NCBI RefSeq assembly: GCF_022662335.1
Contig: NZ_JAKNQJ010000018.1
Coordinates: forward strand, 1-55,428
Origin: Sphingomonas sp. CROZ-RG-20F-R02-07
GTDB taxonomy: Bacteria > Pseudomonadota > Alphaproteobacteria > Sphingomonadales > Sphingomonadaceae
Direction of reading: 5' to 3'
DNA: 55,428 nt
The translations under genes were made by a program, and so were the position numbers. Shown here in pieces: positions 48,581-55,428 of the stretch; within the stretch, counting starts at the first letter, position 1; every line of letters starts with the position of its first letter. The notes under the pieces were generated by a model that ran no database searches, was not told the origin of the DNA, and was given only the letters and a program-made list of their open reading frames with translations.

Positions 48581-50047
48581 ATGCTACCGTATCGCGATTT
48601 GGTCTGGGCGGCGGCGTCTGGCAGGAGCGCGCGGGTGACCGATTCCGTTCCCCTGCCCCGCACGCCCCCGCTGCCGTGGATCCGGACCGCGCCGGGCGCG
48701 CCCTATTTCATCGACGATACCGGCGCGAACTGGACGCCGATCGGCCAGAACGACGCGATTACCTGGCCCGAACTCGCGCCGCTGTTCCGCCGCCGCGATC
48801 TGGCCGCGGTGAAGCGCCATCTCGCCTGGCTGGTCGAGCACGGCGTCACCTGCCTGCGGCTGATGGTCGAATATGCGCAGGTGCGGCATCGCTATTTCGA
48901 GCGGCCGGCGGGCGTGCGCGTTCCCGCCATGGTGCGGCTGTGGGACGATCTGTTCGCGCTGTGCGAACGCGCCGGCCTGCGCATCCTGCTCACGCCGGTG
49001 GACACGTTCTGGATGTGGATCCACTGGCGCCACCATCCGTGGAACGCCGCCAATGGTGGCCCGCTCGACACGGCCGCGCGCCTGTTGCTCAGCCCCGAGC
49101 TGCGCCAGGCGATCAAGGCGCGGCTGACCTTCATGGTCGAGCGTTGGGGCGGATCGGGCGCGCTTTTCGCCTGGGATCTGTGGAACGAGATCCACCCCGC
49201 GCAGGCGGAGAACGGCGCGGCCTGTTTCGACGAATTCATCGCCGACCTGTCGCAGCATGTGCGCGGCCTGGAGCAGCGGCTCTATGGGCGCAGCCATCCG
49301 CAGACCGTGTCGATCTACGGCCCCGAATTGTGGTGGCGCCCGGAGCTGGCAATGGCCGAGCCGATCTTCCGCCACCCCGATCTCGATTTCGCGACCATCC
49401 ACATCTATCGCTCCGGTCCGATCGACAACCCCACGGACACGGTGCGACCCGCGCTCGCGATGGGTCGCGTGGTGCGCCAGTGCCTGGGCGAGATCACCGA
49501 CACCCGGCCCTTTCTCGATACCGAACATGGCCCGATCCACGCCTTCAAGGACAAGCACCGCACGCTGCCCGCGCCGTTCGACGACGAATATTTCCGCCAC
49601 ATGAGCTGGGCGCATCTCGCCAGCGGTGGGGTCGGCGGCGGGATGCGCTGGCCCAACCGCCATCCGCACGTCCTCACCCCCGGCATGCGGCTGGCGCAGC
49701 GAGCGATGAGCGGCTTCCTGCCGCTGATCGACTGGCAACGCTTTCGCCGCACGCCGTTCGCGGTGCGCGTGCGGAGCTATCACGCGCTCGGCTGCGGCGA
49801 TGCGGATCAGGCGGTGCTGTGGCTGGTGCGCCGCGGCGGCCGAATGCCCGACGGCCGGGTGGACAACGCGACCTTCACGCTGCGCCCGATCACGGTGCCG
49901 ATGCCGCCCGGCCGGTTTCGCGTGACCATTTGGGACACGATCGCCGGCCAAAGCCGCGATGAGCGGGAGGTGGTCGCGGACGAGCACGGACTGGCGTTCG
50001 ACGTCACCGTCAGCGGCGACTGCGCGGTCGCGATCCGGCGGATCTGA
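48581..50047 (+). CDS. GH5-like glycoside hydrolase
   Basis: A 488-residue protein with a TIM-barrel glycosidase core. FAWDLWNEIHPAQ (Glu about 203) is the acid/base motif and FLDTEHGPIH (Glu about 314) the nucleophile strand of clan GH-A; NWTPIGQNDAITW and HLAWLVEHGVTCLRLMVEYA fit the first strands. About 120 residues after the barrel form a beta-sandwich. The N-terminus has no clear signal peptide, so the cell location is uncertain. The start is 48581 (AAAAGG upstream); a GTG at 48635 is possible. It is divergent from the glycosyltransferase-Glf gene, suggesting a shared galactofuranose or cell-surface polysaccharide theme. Confidence 0.8.
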   Translation: MLPYRDLVWAAASGRSARVTDSVPLPRTPPLPWIRTAPGAPYFIDDTGANWTPIGQNDAITWPELAPLFRRRDLAAVKRHLAWLVEHGVTCLRLMVEYAQVRHRYFERPAGVRVPAMVRLWDDLFALCERAGLRILLTPVDTFWMWIHWRHHPWNAANGGPLDTAARLLLSPELRQAIKARLTFMVERWGGSGALFAWDLWNEIHPAQAENGAACFDEFIADLSQHVRGLEQRLYGRSHPQTVSIYGPELWWRPELAMAEPIFRHPDLDFATIHIYRSGPIDNPTDTVRPALAMGRVVRQCLGEITDTRPFLDTEHGPIHAFKDKHRTLPAPFDDEYFRHMSWAHLASGGVGGGMRWPNRHPHVLTPGMRLAQRAMSGFLPLIDWQRFRRTPFAVRVRSYHALGCGDADQAVLWLVRRGGRMPDGRVDNATFTLRPITVPMPPGRFRVTIWDTIAGQSRDEREVVADEHGLAFDVTVSGDCAVAIRRI

Positions 50048-50054
50048 GGCGCTC

Positions 50055-50999
50055 TTACCCGGCGATGCGCGCCTTTAGCGCGTCCCACGCCGCCACTTCG
50101 TCCGGAAAGCGCTGTTCCACCACCAGATCGGAGGCGATGCCGGTCGCCATATCGACCGTGACGCGGCCGGCCCATTCATAGGTGGCGTTGCCCGACAGCG
50201 TCACCATGGCATCCGCCTCCGCATGACCGCGGATCATCCCGCCGCGGTTGAGGATCATGGTGTCGACGCCGTAGCCAACCCGTCCGGTGAGACAGGCCGC
50301 GTAGAGCGAGGCGCCCATTGCGCTGCCGCAACTGTCGGTCAGGCCGACGCCGCGCTCGAAGGTGCGCACAAAGAGCGCGTCCCCGCGCACCTCTACGAAG
50401 CTGACGTTCGCGCGGCCGGGCAGCCAATCGGGCGCTGCCTCGCACAGCGCGCCGATCCGGGCCAGTTCGGCTTCGTCGATCGCCTCGACGAACGCCACGA
50501 GATGGGGATTGGGCATCCGCACCGCGGTGAAACGCTGGGCCGGCGAGAGCGCGGCGATCGGCGCATCGACCAGGGTCACTGCCCCGATGTGCATCGGCCA
50601 GGAGGCGAGGTCGAGCGTCGCCGGCCCCGCCCGCTCGCGCACCGTGTACACGCCGGGTGCCAGATCCTCCGCGCGCACCGCCGTCGCCGCGGAGATCTTC
50701 AACGCGACCGTCGCCGCGCTCAGCCCGGTCGCCGCGAAGCCCGCGCGCGCGACGCAGCGCAACCCGTTGAGGCACGTCTCCGCCTCGCTGCCATCGGCGT
50801 TGCGCATCGTCATCGCGAAATCGGCCCCGCCGCGCGCCGGCCCGAGCAGCAGGATCCCGTCGCCGCCCACCGGGCCGGCGCGATCGGACAGCGCGCGCGC
50901 GACGATCGCCCATTCGGCGTCGCCTAGCGCGAGCCCCCGCGCGTCGATCATCGGGAAGTCGTTGCCCGACCCGTGGCATTTGACGATGGCGAACCTCAT
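50055..50999 (-). CDS. dapF: Diaminopimelate epimerase-like protein
   Basis: A 314-residue cofactor-free epimerase of the DapF fold. KCHGSGNDFPMIDA is a near-perfect N-terminal motif and NADGSEAETCLNGLRC (Cys 76) is the first catalytic site, with CLNG for the usual CGNG. The second site reads ERGVGLTDSCGSAMGAS (Cys about 223) where DapF has GxGET-ACGTG-A. Both catalytic Cys remain, but the surrounding carboxylate-binding residues differ, so a related amino-acid epimerase is possible. The ATG overlaps the DUF6456 gene stop. Confidence 0.8.
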   Translation of the reverse strand: MRFAIVKCHGSGNDFPMIDARGLALGDAEWAIVARALSDRAGPVGGDGILLLGPARGGADFAMTMRNADGSEAETCLNGLRCVARAGFAATGLSAATVALKISAATAVRAEDLAPGVYTVRERAGPATLDLASWPMHIGAVTLVDAPIAALSPAQRFTAVRMPNPHLVAFVEAIDEAELARIGALCEAAPDWLPGRANVSFVEVRGDALFVRTFERGVGLTDSCGSAMGASLYAACLTGRVGYGVDTMILNRGGMIRGHAEADAMVTLSGNATYEWAGRVTVDMATGIASDLVVEQRFPDEVAAWDALKARIAG

Positions 51000-51457
51000 G
51001 GGAGGCCATAATGGTCGGCCAGCGCGTCGAGCGCCAGCCCCAACACGATCCGTCCCGCGCGCGCGGGCCAGCCGAGCGCCCGCTCCGCCGCGGGCAGCCC
51101 CTCGCACGCGCACACCACGCGCCATGCCACGTCGCGCAGGCCAGGCCCCAGCGCGGCCGTCGCCGCATCGAAGCGGCGCTTGGCGGCGATCTGCGCGCTG
51201 GTGGGATCGAGCCGCTCGCCCGTCGCTCCGTCCACCCGCGCCGCCCAGCGCATCGTGACCGAGGGCGCGAGCGCGGCGCGCTCGTAATCGGCGCGCAGCC
51301 GCTCCCCGGCCTCGAACTGCCGGGCATCCACCATCCCGCGCGCGCGCAGCCAGCCCAGCGGCGATTCGGCGATATTCACGCTGACGCGCCGACCCCGACC
51401 GGCGGGGTTCGCCCGCACCACGCCATTCTCCAGCCCATGTTCCACCAGCTCGCGCAT
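50996..51457 (-). CDS. DUF6456 protein
   Basis: A 153-residue protein. The core ESPLGWLRARGMVDARQFEA with GERLRADYERAALAPSVT and the C-terminal AERALGWPARAGRIVLGLAL match DUF6456, a family of small alphaproteobacterial proteins with a helix-turn-helix-like fold and unknown role. GGAGG precedes ATG 51457. It overlaps the DapF-like gene (ATGA) and is divergent from the XRE regulator. Confidence 0.8.
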   Translation of the reverse strand: MRELVEHGLENGVVRANPAGRGRRVSVNIAESPLGWLRARGMVDARQFEAGERLRADYERAALAPSVTMRWAARVDGATGERLDPTSAQIAAKRRFDAATAALGPGLRDVAWRVVCACEGLPAAERALGWPARAGRIVLGLALDALADHYGLP

Positions 51458-51499
51458 AATGCCTCCATCCTCCAGATCGCTGCGGGCTTGCCACAACGG

Positions 51500-51507
51500 C
51501 ACATGTG
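51500..51507. promoter_or_regulatory. Candidate operator between DUF6456 and XRE genes
   Basis: The perfect palindrome CACATGTG lies in the 87-base gap between the divergent starts 51457 and 51545. A looser inverted pair, TTGCCAC and GTGGCGAA, surrounds it. It may be the site of the adjacent XRE-type regulator. Confidence 0.3.
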
Positions 51508-51544
51508 TAGGACAGTGGCGAACCGATATGGTTGGAGAGCGATC

Positions 51545-52120
51545 GTGATTACTGCCATTCGCGATGTTCGCCGTGCCCGCGGGCTGACGCTCGACGATGT
51601 CGCCCGCGCCTGTGTCCCGCCCTCCACGCCGCAGACGATCGGCCGCCTGGAAACCGGCACGCGCACGGTGTCGATCGCGTGGCTCAACCGGATCGCCGCC
51701 GCGATGGGCGTCACCGCGGCCGATCTGGTGACGCTGCCCGACCGGTCCGACCTGCCCGTGGCCGCGATCCTCGATGCGGGCGGCGTGCATGCGCCACGCC
51801 GCGCGGCGAGCGTGACGCCACCCCTGGCGCAGCCGGGCTGGGTGGCGGTGAGCGTCACCGGCGGCATCGGCGATTACCGCGCGGGCGATTCGATCTGGTG
51901 CGAACCGCTGGCGCCCGACGCGTTCGGCCATGCCCTCAACCGCGACGTGCTGGTGCCGCGCGCCGCGGGCCGGTTCCTGTTCGGCCGGCTGATCGGGCGC
52001 GACACCGGCGCGCAAGGCGCGCGCCTCCATTTGCTTCCGCCCGGTGCGGGCCAGCGTCAGCAGGTGATCGCCGATCCGCCATGGATCGCGCGCGCCGTGC
52101 GGCTGGTGCGCGATCTGTGA
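51545..52120 (+). CDS. XRE-family regulator with S24-like C-terminal domain
   Basis: A 191-residue regulator. The N-terminus has an XRE helix-turn-helix (RRARGLTLDDVARACVPPS, TIGRLETGTRTVSIAWLNRI). The C-terminal part (VSVTGGIGDYRAGDSIWCEP) has the order of an S24/LexA-like domain, but the Ser-Met of the nucleophile loop is missing, so self-cleavage is unlikely. GTG 51545 with GGAGAG upstream is the start. It is divergent from DUF6456-dapF, so control of that pair is a fair guess. Confidence 0.83.
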   Translation: MITAIRDVRRARGLTLDDVARACVPPSTPQTIGRLETGTRTVSIAWLNRIAAAMGVTAADLVTLPDRSDLPVAAILDAGGVHAPRRAASVTPPLAQPGWVAVSVTGGIGDYRAGDSIWCEPLAPDAFGHALNRDVLVPRAAGRFLFGRLIGRDTGAQGARLHLLPPGAGQRQQVIADPPWIARAVRLVRDL

Positions 52121-52147
52121 CGCACCGCTAGCCGCGACGGGCGGTCA

Positions 52148-53857
52148 TCAGACCTCTTCGTTCTGCAACAACAGGTGGATGATGGCGGGGGCCGGCCGGG
52201 CCAGGGCACGGATACCGCACGCGGCGAGCCGGATATCGTCGATCCGCTCGGGATCCTCGACCAGAATGCGCCAGCGACCCGCATGGCGCGTCGCCGAACG
52301 GATATTGCCCCACCCGCCGACCGCCGTCCCGATCGAACGCGGCAGCGTGCCGGCCGGCGCCGCAATGGCCACCGCGGGCGTGGCGGCGACCGGTTCGGGC
52401 TGATCGAGCACCGCGCGGATCTCCATCGCCAGCCCGTCGGCGATCCCGCCGACGATCACCTGCGCGGTCTTCGCCGAGGGCCGCAGCACGCCGCGCGCGC
52501 CCAGCGCACGAAGCGCGGCCTCGTCGATCACACCGGAATCGGCGAGCGTCAGCCGCAGCCGGGTCGCGCACGCATCGACCTGCCGGAGATTGGCTTCACC
52601 ACCCAGTGCAGCGACGAACGCGGCGGCCTTGCCCTTGGCGGTCACCGGCGGTGCGAGCGGCGCCCCCGCGACCAGCGGCTCGCGCCCGGGCGTCGGCAGA
52701 TCGAACCGGACGATCGCCCAGCGGAACAGGCCGTAATAGAGCAGCGCGTAGAGCGCGCCCACCGGCAGCATCAGCAGCGGGCGCGTCGCGCGTCCATAGT
52801 TCAGCACATAATCGAGCAGCCCGGCCGAAAAGCCGTAGCCGAGCCGCACGCCGAGGAGGTTCATCACCACTTCGGCCGTGCCCGTCAGCACCGCGTGCAC
52901 GACGTAAAGTACGGGCGCGAGGAACATGAAGCTGAACTCGATCGGCTCGGTCACGCCGGTCAGGAACGAGGTGAGCCCCAGGCTCAGCAACAGACCGCCC
53001 ACCGCCGCGCGCCGGTCCGGCGCCGCCGATCGGTACATGGCAAGGCAGGCGGCGGGCAGGCCGAACATCATGACCGGGAAGAAGCCGCTCATGAAAACGC
53101 CGGCGCTCGGGTCCCCGGCGAAGAAGCGGGTCAGATCCCCCGTCTGCCCGTGATAATCGCCGACGAGGAAATAGGCGACGTTGTTCAGGATGTGGTGCAG
53201 TCCGGTGACGATCAGCAGCCGGTTGAGCAGACCGAACGCGAACAGGCCCCAACTGCCCGATGCCACGATGCCCTGGCTGAGCGCGTCCACCCCGGCGCTG
53301 ATCCAGCCATAGGTCAGGCCGAGCGGCAACGCGACCGCCAGACCGGCGATGCCGGCCAGGATCGGCACCAGCCGCCGGCCGCCGAAAAAGGCGAGATAAT
53401 CGGGCAGCTTGACCGTTGAGAAACGATTGTAGAACCCGCCCCCCACCAGGCCTGCGGCGATGCCGATCGGCACCTGCAGCTTGTCGATCGCCGCCGCCTT
53501 CCACGCACCGAGCAGCGCCTGCCCCACCGCCGCCGCGCTGCCGGGCGGAACCAGCCCCGCGGGTGCGACGAGGAACACCTGCGCGGCATTGTCGATGACG
53601 AGATAGCAGACCACGCCCGCCATCGCCGCCGCGCCATTGCCGTCGCGCGCGATGCCGGTCGCGACGCCGACCGCGAACAGCAGGCCGAGATGCGCGAAGA
53701 TCGCCTCGCCTGCCGCGCTGACGAAGGCGATGTTCAGCAGGTCGGGCTGGCCCAGCCGCAGCAGCAATCCCGCGATCGGCAGCACCGCGATCGGCAGCAT
53801 CAGCGCACGACCGAGCGCTTGGAGGAGCGGCATCGGCGAACCGAACTTGACGATCAT
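52148..53857 (-). CDS. nagE: N-acetylglucosamine PTS permease, EIICB (NagE-like)
   Basis: A 569-residue inner-membrane sugar permease. The EIIC part starts with LQALGRALMLPIAVLPIAGL and contains ITGLHHILNNVAYF-type and MSGFFPVMMFGLPAA segments and TEPIEFSFMF, the glucose/GlcNAc class signature. The EIIB site is VDACATRLRL with the phosphorylated Cys near 428. About 90 residues after it form a second EIIB-like module without the Cys. GAGGAGA precedes ATG 53857, which overlaps the EI gene stop (ATGA). It imports and phosphorylates GlcNAc using the phosphate from the upstream gene product. Confidence 0.92.
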   Translation of the reverse strand: MIVKFGSPMPLLQALGRALMLPIAVLPIAGLLLRLGQPDLLNIAFVSAAGEAIFAHLGLLFAVGVATGIARDGNGAAAMAGVVCYLVIDNAAQVFLVAPAGLVPPGSAAAVGQALLGAWKAAAIDKLQVPIGIAAGLVGGGFYNRFSTVKLPDYLAFFGGRRLVPILAGIAGLAVALPLGLTYGWISAGVDALSQGIVASGSWGLFAFGLLNRLLIVTGLHHILNNVAYFLVGDYHGQTGDLTRFFAGDPSAGVFMSGFFPVMMFGLPAACLAMYRSAAPDRRAAVGGLLLSLGLTSFLTGVTEPIEFSFMFLAPVLYVVHAVLTGTAEVVMNLLGVRLGYGFSAGLLDYVLNYGRATRPLLMLPVGALYALLYYGLFRWAIVRFDLPTPGREPLVAGAPLAPPVTAKGKAAAFVAALGGEANLRQVDACATRLRLTLADSGVIDEAALRALGARGVLRPSAKTAQVIVGGIADGLAMEIRAVLDQPEPVAATPAVAIAAPAGTLPRSIGTAVGGWGNIRSATRHAGRWRILVEDPERIDDIRLAACGIRALARPAPAIIHLLLQNEEV

Positions 53858-55428
53858 CGGCCGGTCTCCTCGGCGAAACGGCGGGCGAGCGCGCGAACCT
53901 CGGCGGCCGAGGCGCAGGCGAGCGCGGCGCGCGCATGGTCGGCGGCCGCATCCAGGGCCAGCGCCATCACCAGCGCCTTGGTCGCGGCGACGCGGGCGGG
54001 CGGCACCGAGAGCGTACGCACCCCGAGCCCGATCAGGATCGGCGCGGCGAGCGGATCGGCCGCAAGGCCGCCACAGACGCTGACCGGCACGACGCCCGCC
54101 CGCGCGCACGTCTCGGCGATCAGGCGCAGCACCGCGGGGTGCAGGCCGTCGAGCATCGCCGCGACCGCGGCGTTGCCGCGATCCGCCGCCAGCGTATATT
54201 GGGTGAGGTCGTTGCTGCCGATCGACAGGAAATCGGCTTCGCGCGCAATGAGGTCCGCGCCGATCGCCGCAGCGGGCGTCTCGATCATCGCGCCCAGCGC
54301 GCAAGCGCCGCCGCCGATCCGTTCGAGTGCGGCGCGCACGCTCGCCAGCTCGGCCGCGCTCGCGACCATCGGCACCATGATCTTCGCGCGCGTCGGCTCG
54401 GCCAGCGCTAGAATCGCGGCCAGTTGCGCGTCGAGCAGCGCGGGCTGGGCCAGCGCGATCCGCACGCCGCGCAGGCCGAGCGCCGGATTTTCCTCGACCG
54501 GCAGCGCCAGATAGGGCGCGGGCTTGTCGCCGCCGATATCGAGCAGCCGGATCGTCACCGGCCGATCGGGCAAGGCCTCCATCACCGCGCGGTAGGCCCC
54601 GGTCTGTTCGGCGGCATCGGGCGCGGCGGTCCGATCGAGGAACAGGAATTCGGTCCGCAGCAGCCCGCAACCGTCCGCACCCGCCGCCATGCCGGCGACG
54701 GCATCGGCGGCCGAACCGCAATTCACCTGCACCGCGATCGGCGTGCCGTCGCTGGTGGCGACCGACGCGCTGCCGATCGATCCGGCCCGCACCGCCGCGG
54801 CGGCATGGCGCGCGATGGCAGTATCGGCCGCCCTGCGAGTCGCCGCGTCGGGATCGGCGACGACATGGCCCGCATCGCCGTCGATCAGCATCGGCGTGCC
54901 GTCCGCGACGCTTTCCAGCGCGGTGCCGAGTGCGACCGTCATCGGCACGCCCGCGCCCGCCGCGAGGATCGCCACATGCGCGGTCGGGCCGCCCCGGACG
55001 AGCGCGATGCCCGCGATGCGCGCGGTATCGAGCGCGACGAATTGCGAGGGGAGCAGATCGTCGGCCAACAGGATCGCGCCCGCGGGCGGTGCTTCGCCGC
55101 CCGCCGTGGTGCCCAGGATCGCGTGCGCGACGCGTTCGCCGACATCGACGATATCGTCAGCGCGCTCGGCGATGCGCGGATCGCCCACCGCGCGCAGCAG
55201 CCCGGCCTGCGCCTCGGCCGCGGTCAGGATCGCGGCGGCGGCGCTCGCCCCCGCATCGATCGCCGCCTCGGCCGCCTCGGCGAGCATCGGATCGTCGAGG
55301 ATCTCGCGGTGTGCGCCGAAGACGCCCGCTGCCTGGCCGTGCGCCTCCGCCGCCAAGCCGAGCGCCGCGCGAACGGTCGCCATGCCGGTGGCGAACCGGC
55401 CCCGTTCGACCGCCACACCCTCGCCGCG
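53854..55428 (-). CDS. PTS enzyme I portion of a multiphosphoryl transfer protein (partial)
   Basis: The 3' portion of a gene running off the window; the visible 524 residues are an enzyme I: the phosphohistidine motif GGPTAHVAILA, GIGLLRTEFLFLDR-like GCGLLRTEFLFLDRT, RLLDIGGDKPAPYL, GLRGVRIAL and FLSIGSNDLTQYTLAADRGN, ending with ALARRFAEETGR. The N-terminal part before the window may carry HPr and EIIA domains as in NagF-type proteins; this cannot be seen. It is coupled to nagE. Confidence 0.92.
   Translation of the reverse strand, partial: RGEGVAVERGRFATGMATVRAALGLAAEAHGQAAGVFGAHREILDDPMLAEAAEAAIDAGASAAAAILTAAEAQAGLLRAVGDPRIAERADDIVDVGERVAHAILGTTAGGEAPPAGAILLADDLLPSQFVALDTARIAGIALVRGGPTAHVAILAAGAGVPMTVALGTALESVADGTPMLIDGDAGHVVADPDAATRRAADTAIARHAAAAVRAGSIGSASVATSDGTPIAVQVNCGSAADAVAGMAAGADGCGLLRTEFLFLDRTAAPDAAEQTGAYRAVMEALPDRPVTIRLLDIGGDKPAPYLALPVEENPALGLRGVRIALAQPALLDAQLAAILALAEPTRAKIMVPMVASAAELASVRAALERIGGGACALGAMIETPAAAIGADLIAREADFLSIGSNDLTQYTLAADRGNAAVAAMLDGLHPAVLRLIAETCARAGVVPVSVCGGLAADPLAAPILIGLGVRTLSVPPARVAATKALVMALALDAAADHARAALACASAAEVRALARRFAEETGR

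Noticed and set aside
1..55428. CRISPR arrays, rRNA genes and replication origins
   Set aside because: No regularly spaced repeats, rRNA-like sequence or DnaA-box cluster was seen on reading the window.

Overview
The window is high-GC DNA whose genes point to an alphaproteobacterium of the Sphingomonadales (Sphingomonas-like). The evidence is gene content: a Wzx/Wzy exopolysaccharide locus with a tyrosine-kinase co-polymerase, an EipA (DUF1134) envelope protein, a compact RcGTA-type gene transfer agent cluster with its DUF2163/DUF2460/DUF2793/DUF6127 genes, and a NagE-type PTS. No taxon was confirmed by a search. Many genes overlap by 4 bases (ATGA, GTGA, TTGA) and several start at GTG or TTG, so dense operons are the rule. 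Most other open frames are GC-driven shadows.

Region 1 (128-24672) is an exopolysaccharide locus. It holds an initiating sugar transferase (14673-15371), five GT-B glycosyltransferases, an acyltransferase-3, a FkbM-neighbourhood style methyltransferase-like protein, a Wzx flippase, a Wzy-like polymerase, and an export operon (Wza-like protein, outer-membrane beta-barrel, Wzc-like chain-length regulator with fused kinase). Possible polysaccharide-processing enzymes are a GH99-like protein and a GH28-like beta-helix protein. The unusual part is a stand-alone adenylation/carrier/thioesterase protein (128-2623) whose thioesterase has Cys in the nucleophile position, together with a Sfp-type phosphopantetheinyl transferase (20669-21328) and a Crp/Fnr-type regulator in the export operon. 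I infer that an activated amino acid or related acid may be part of the pathway. A palindrome, CATCA-TT-TGATG, lies between three divergent gene pairs of this region, with a weaker copy before a fourth gene. It looks like the operator of a local regulon.

Region 2 (24846-31366) is mostly housekeeping. It has galU, which supplies UDP-glucose to region 1, a decayed IS5-family insertion, tRNA-Ser(GCU), eipA, a short response-regulator remnant, a class I dihydroorotase, a YgfZ-like protein and an OmpA-family protein with its own rho-independent terminator.

Region 3 (31490-46221) is a gene transfer agent cluster read on the minus strand in the order terminase small and large subunits, portal, DUF6127, prohead protease, capsid, adaptor, tail terminator, tail tube, gp10, chaperone, tape measure, distal tail, hub, peptidase and host-contact protein. 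A near-consensus sigma-70 promoter (46193-46221) precedes it. Departures from the RcGTA plan are a REC-GAF regulator on the opposite strand inside the tail genes, a capsid without a scaffold-like N-terminus, no recognisable gp7, and a distal-tail protein that gained about 555 N-terminal residues while gp15 is about half the usual length. There is no integrase, replication or lysis gene in the cluster.

Region 4 (46250-55428) has a glycosyltransferase fused to UDP-galactopyranose mutase, a GH5-like glycosidase, a DUF6456/DapF-like pair opposite an XRE regulator with a degenerate S24-like C-terminus, and the distal end of an N-acetylglucosamine PTS operon (EI fusion, truncated by the window edge, and NagE).
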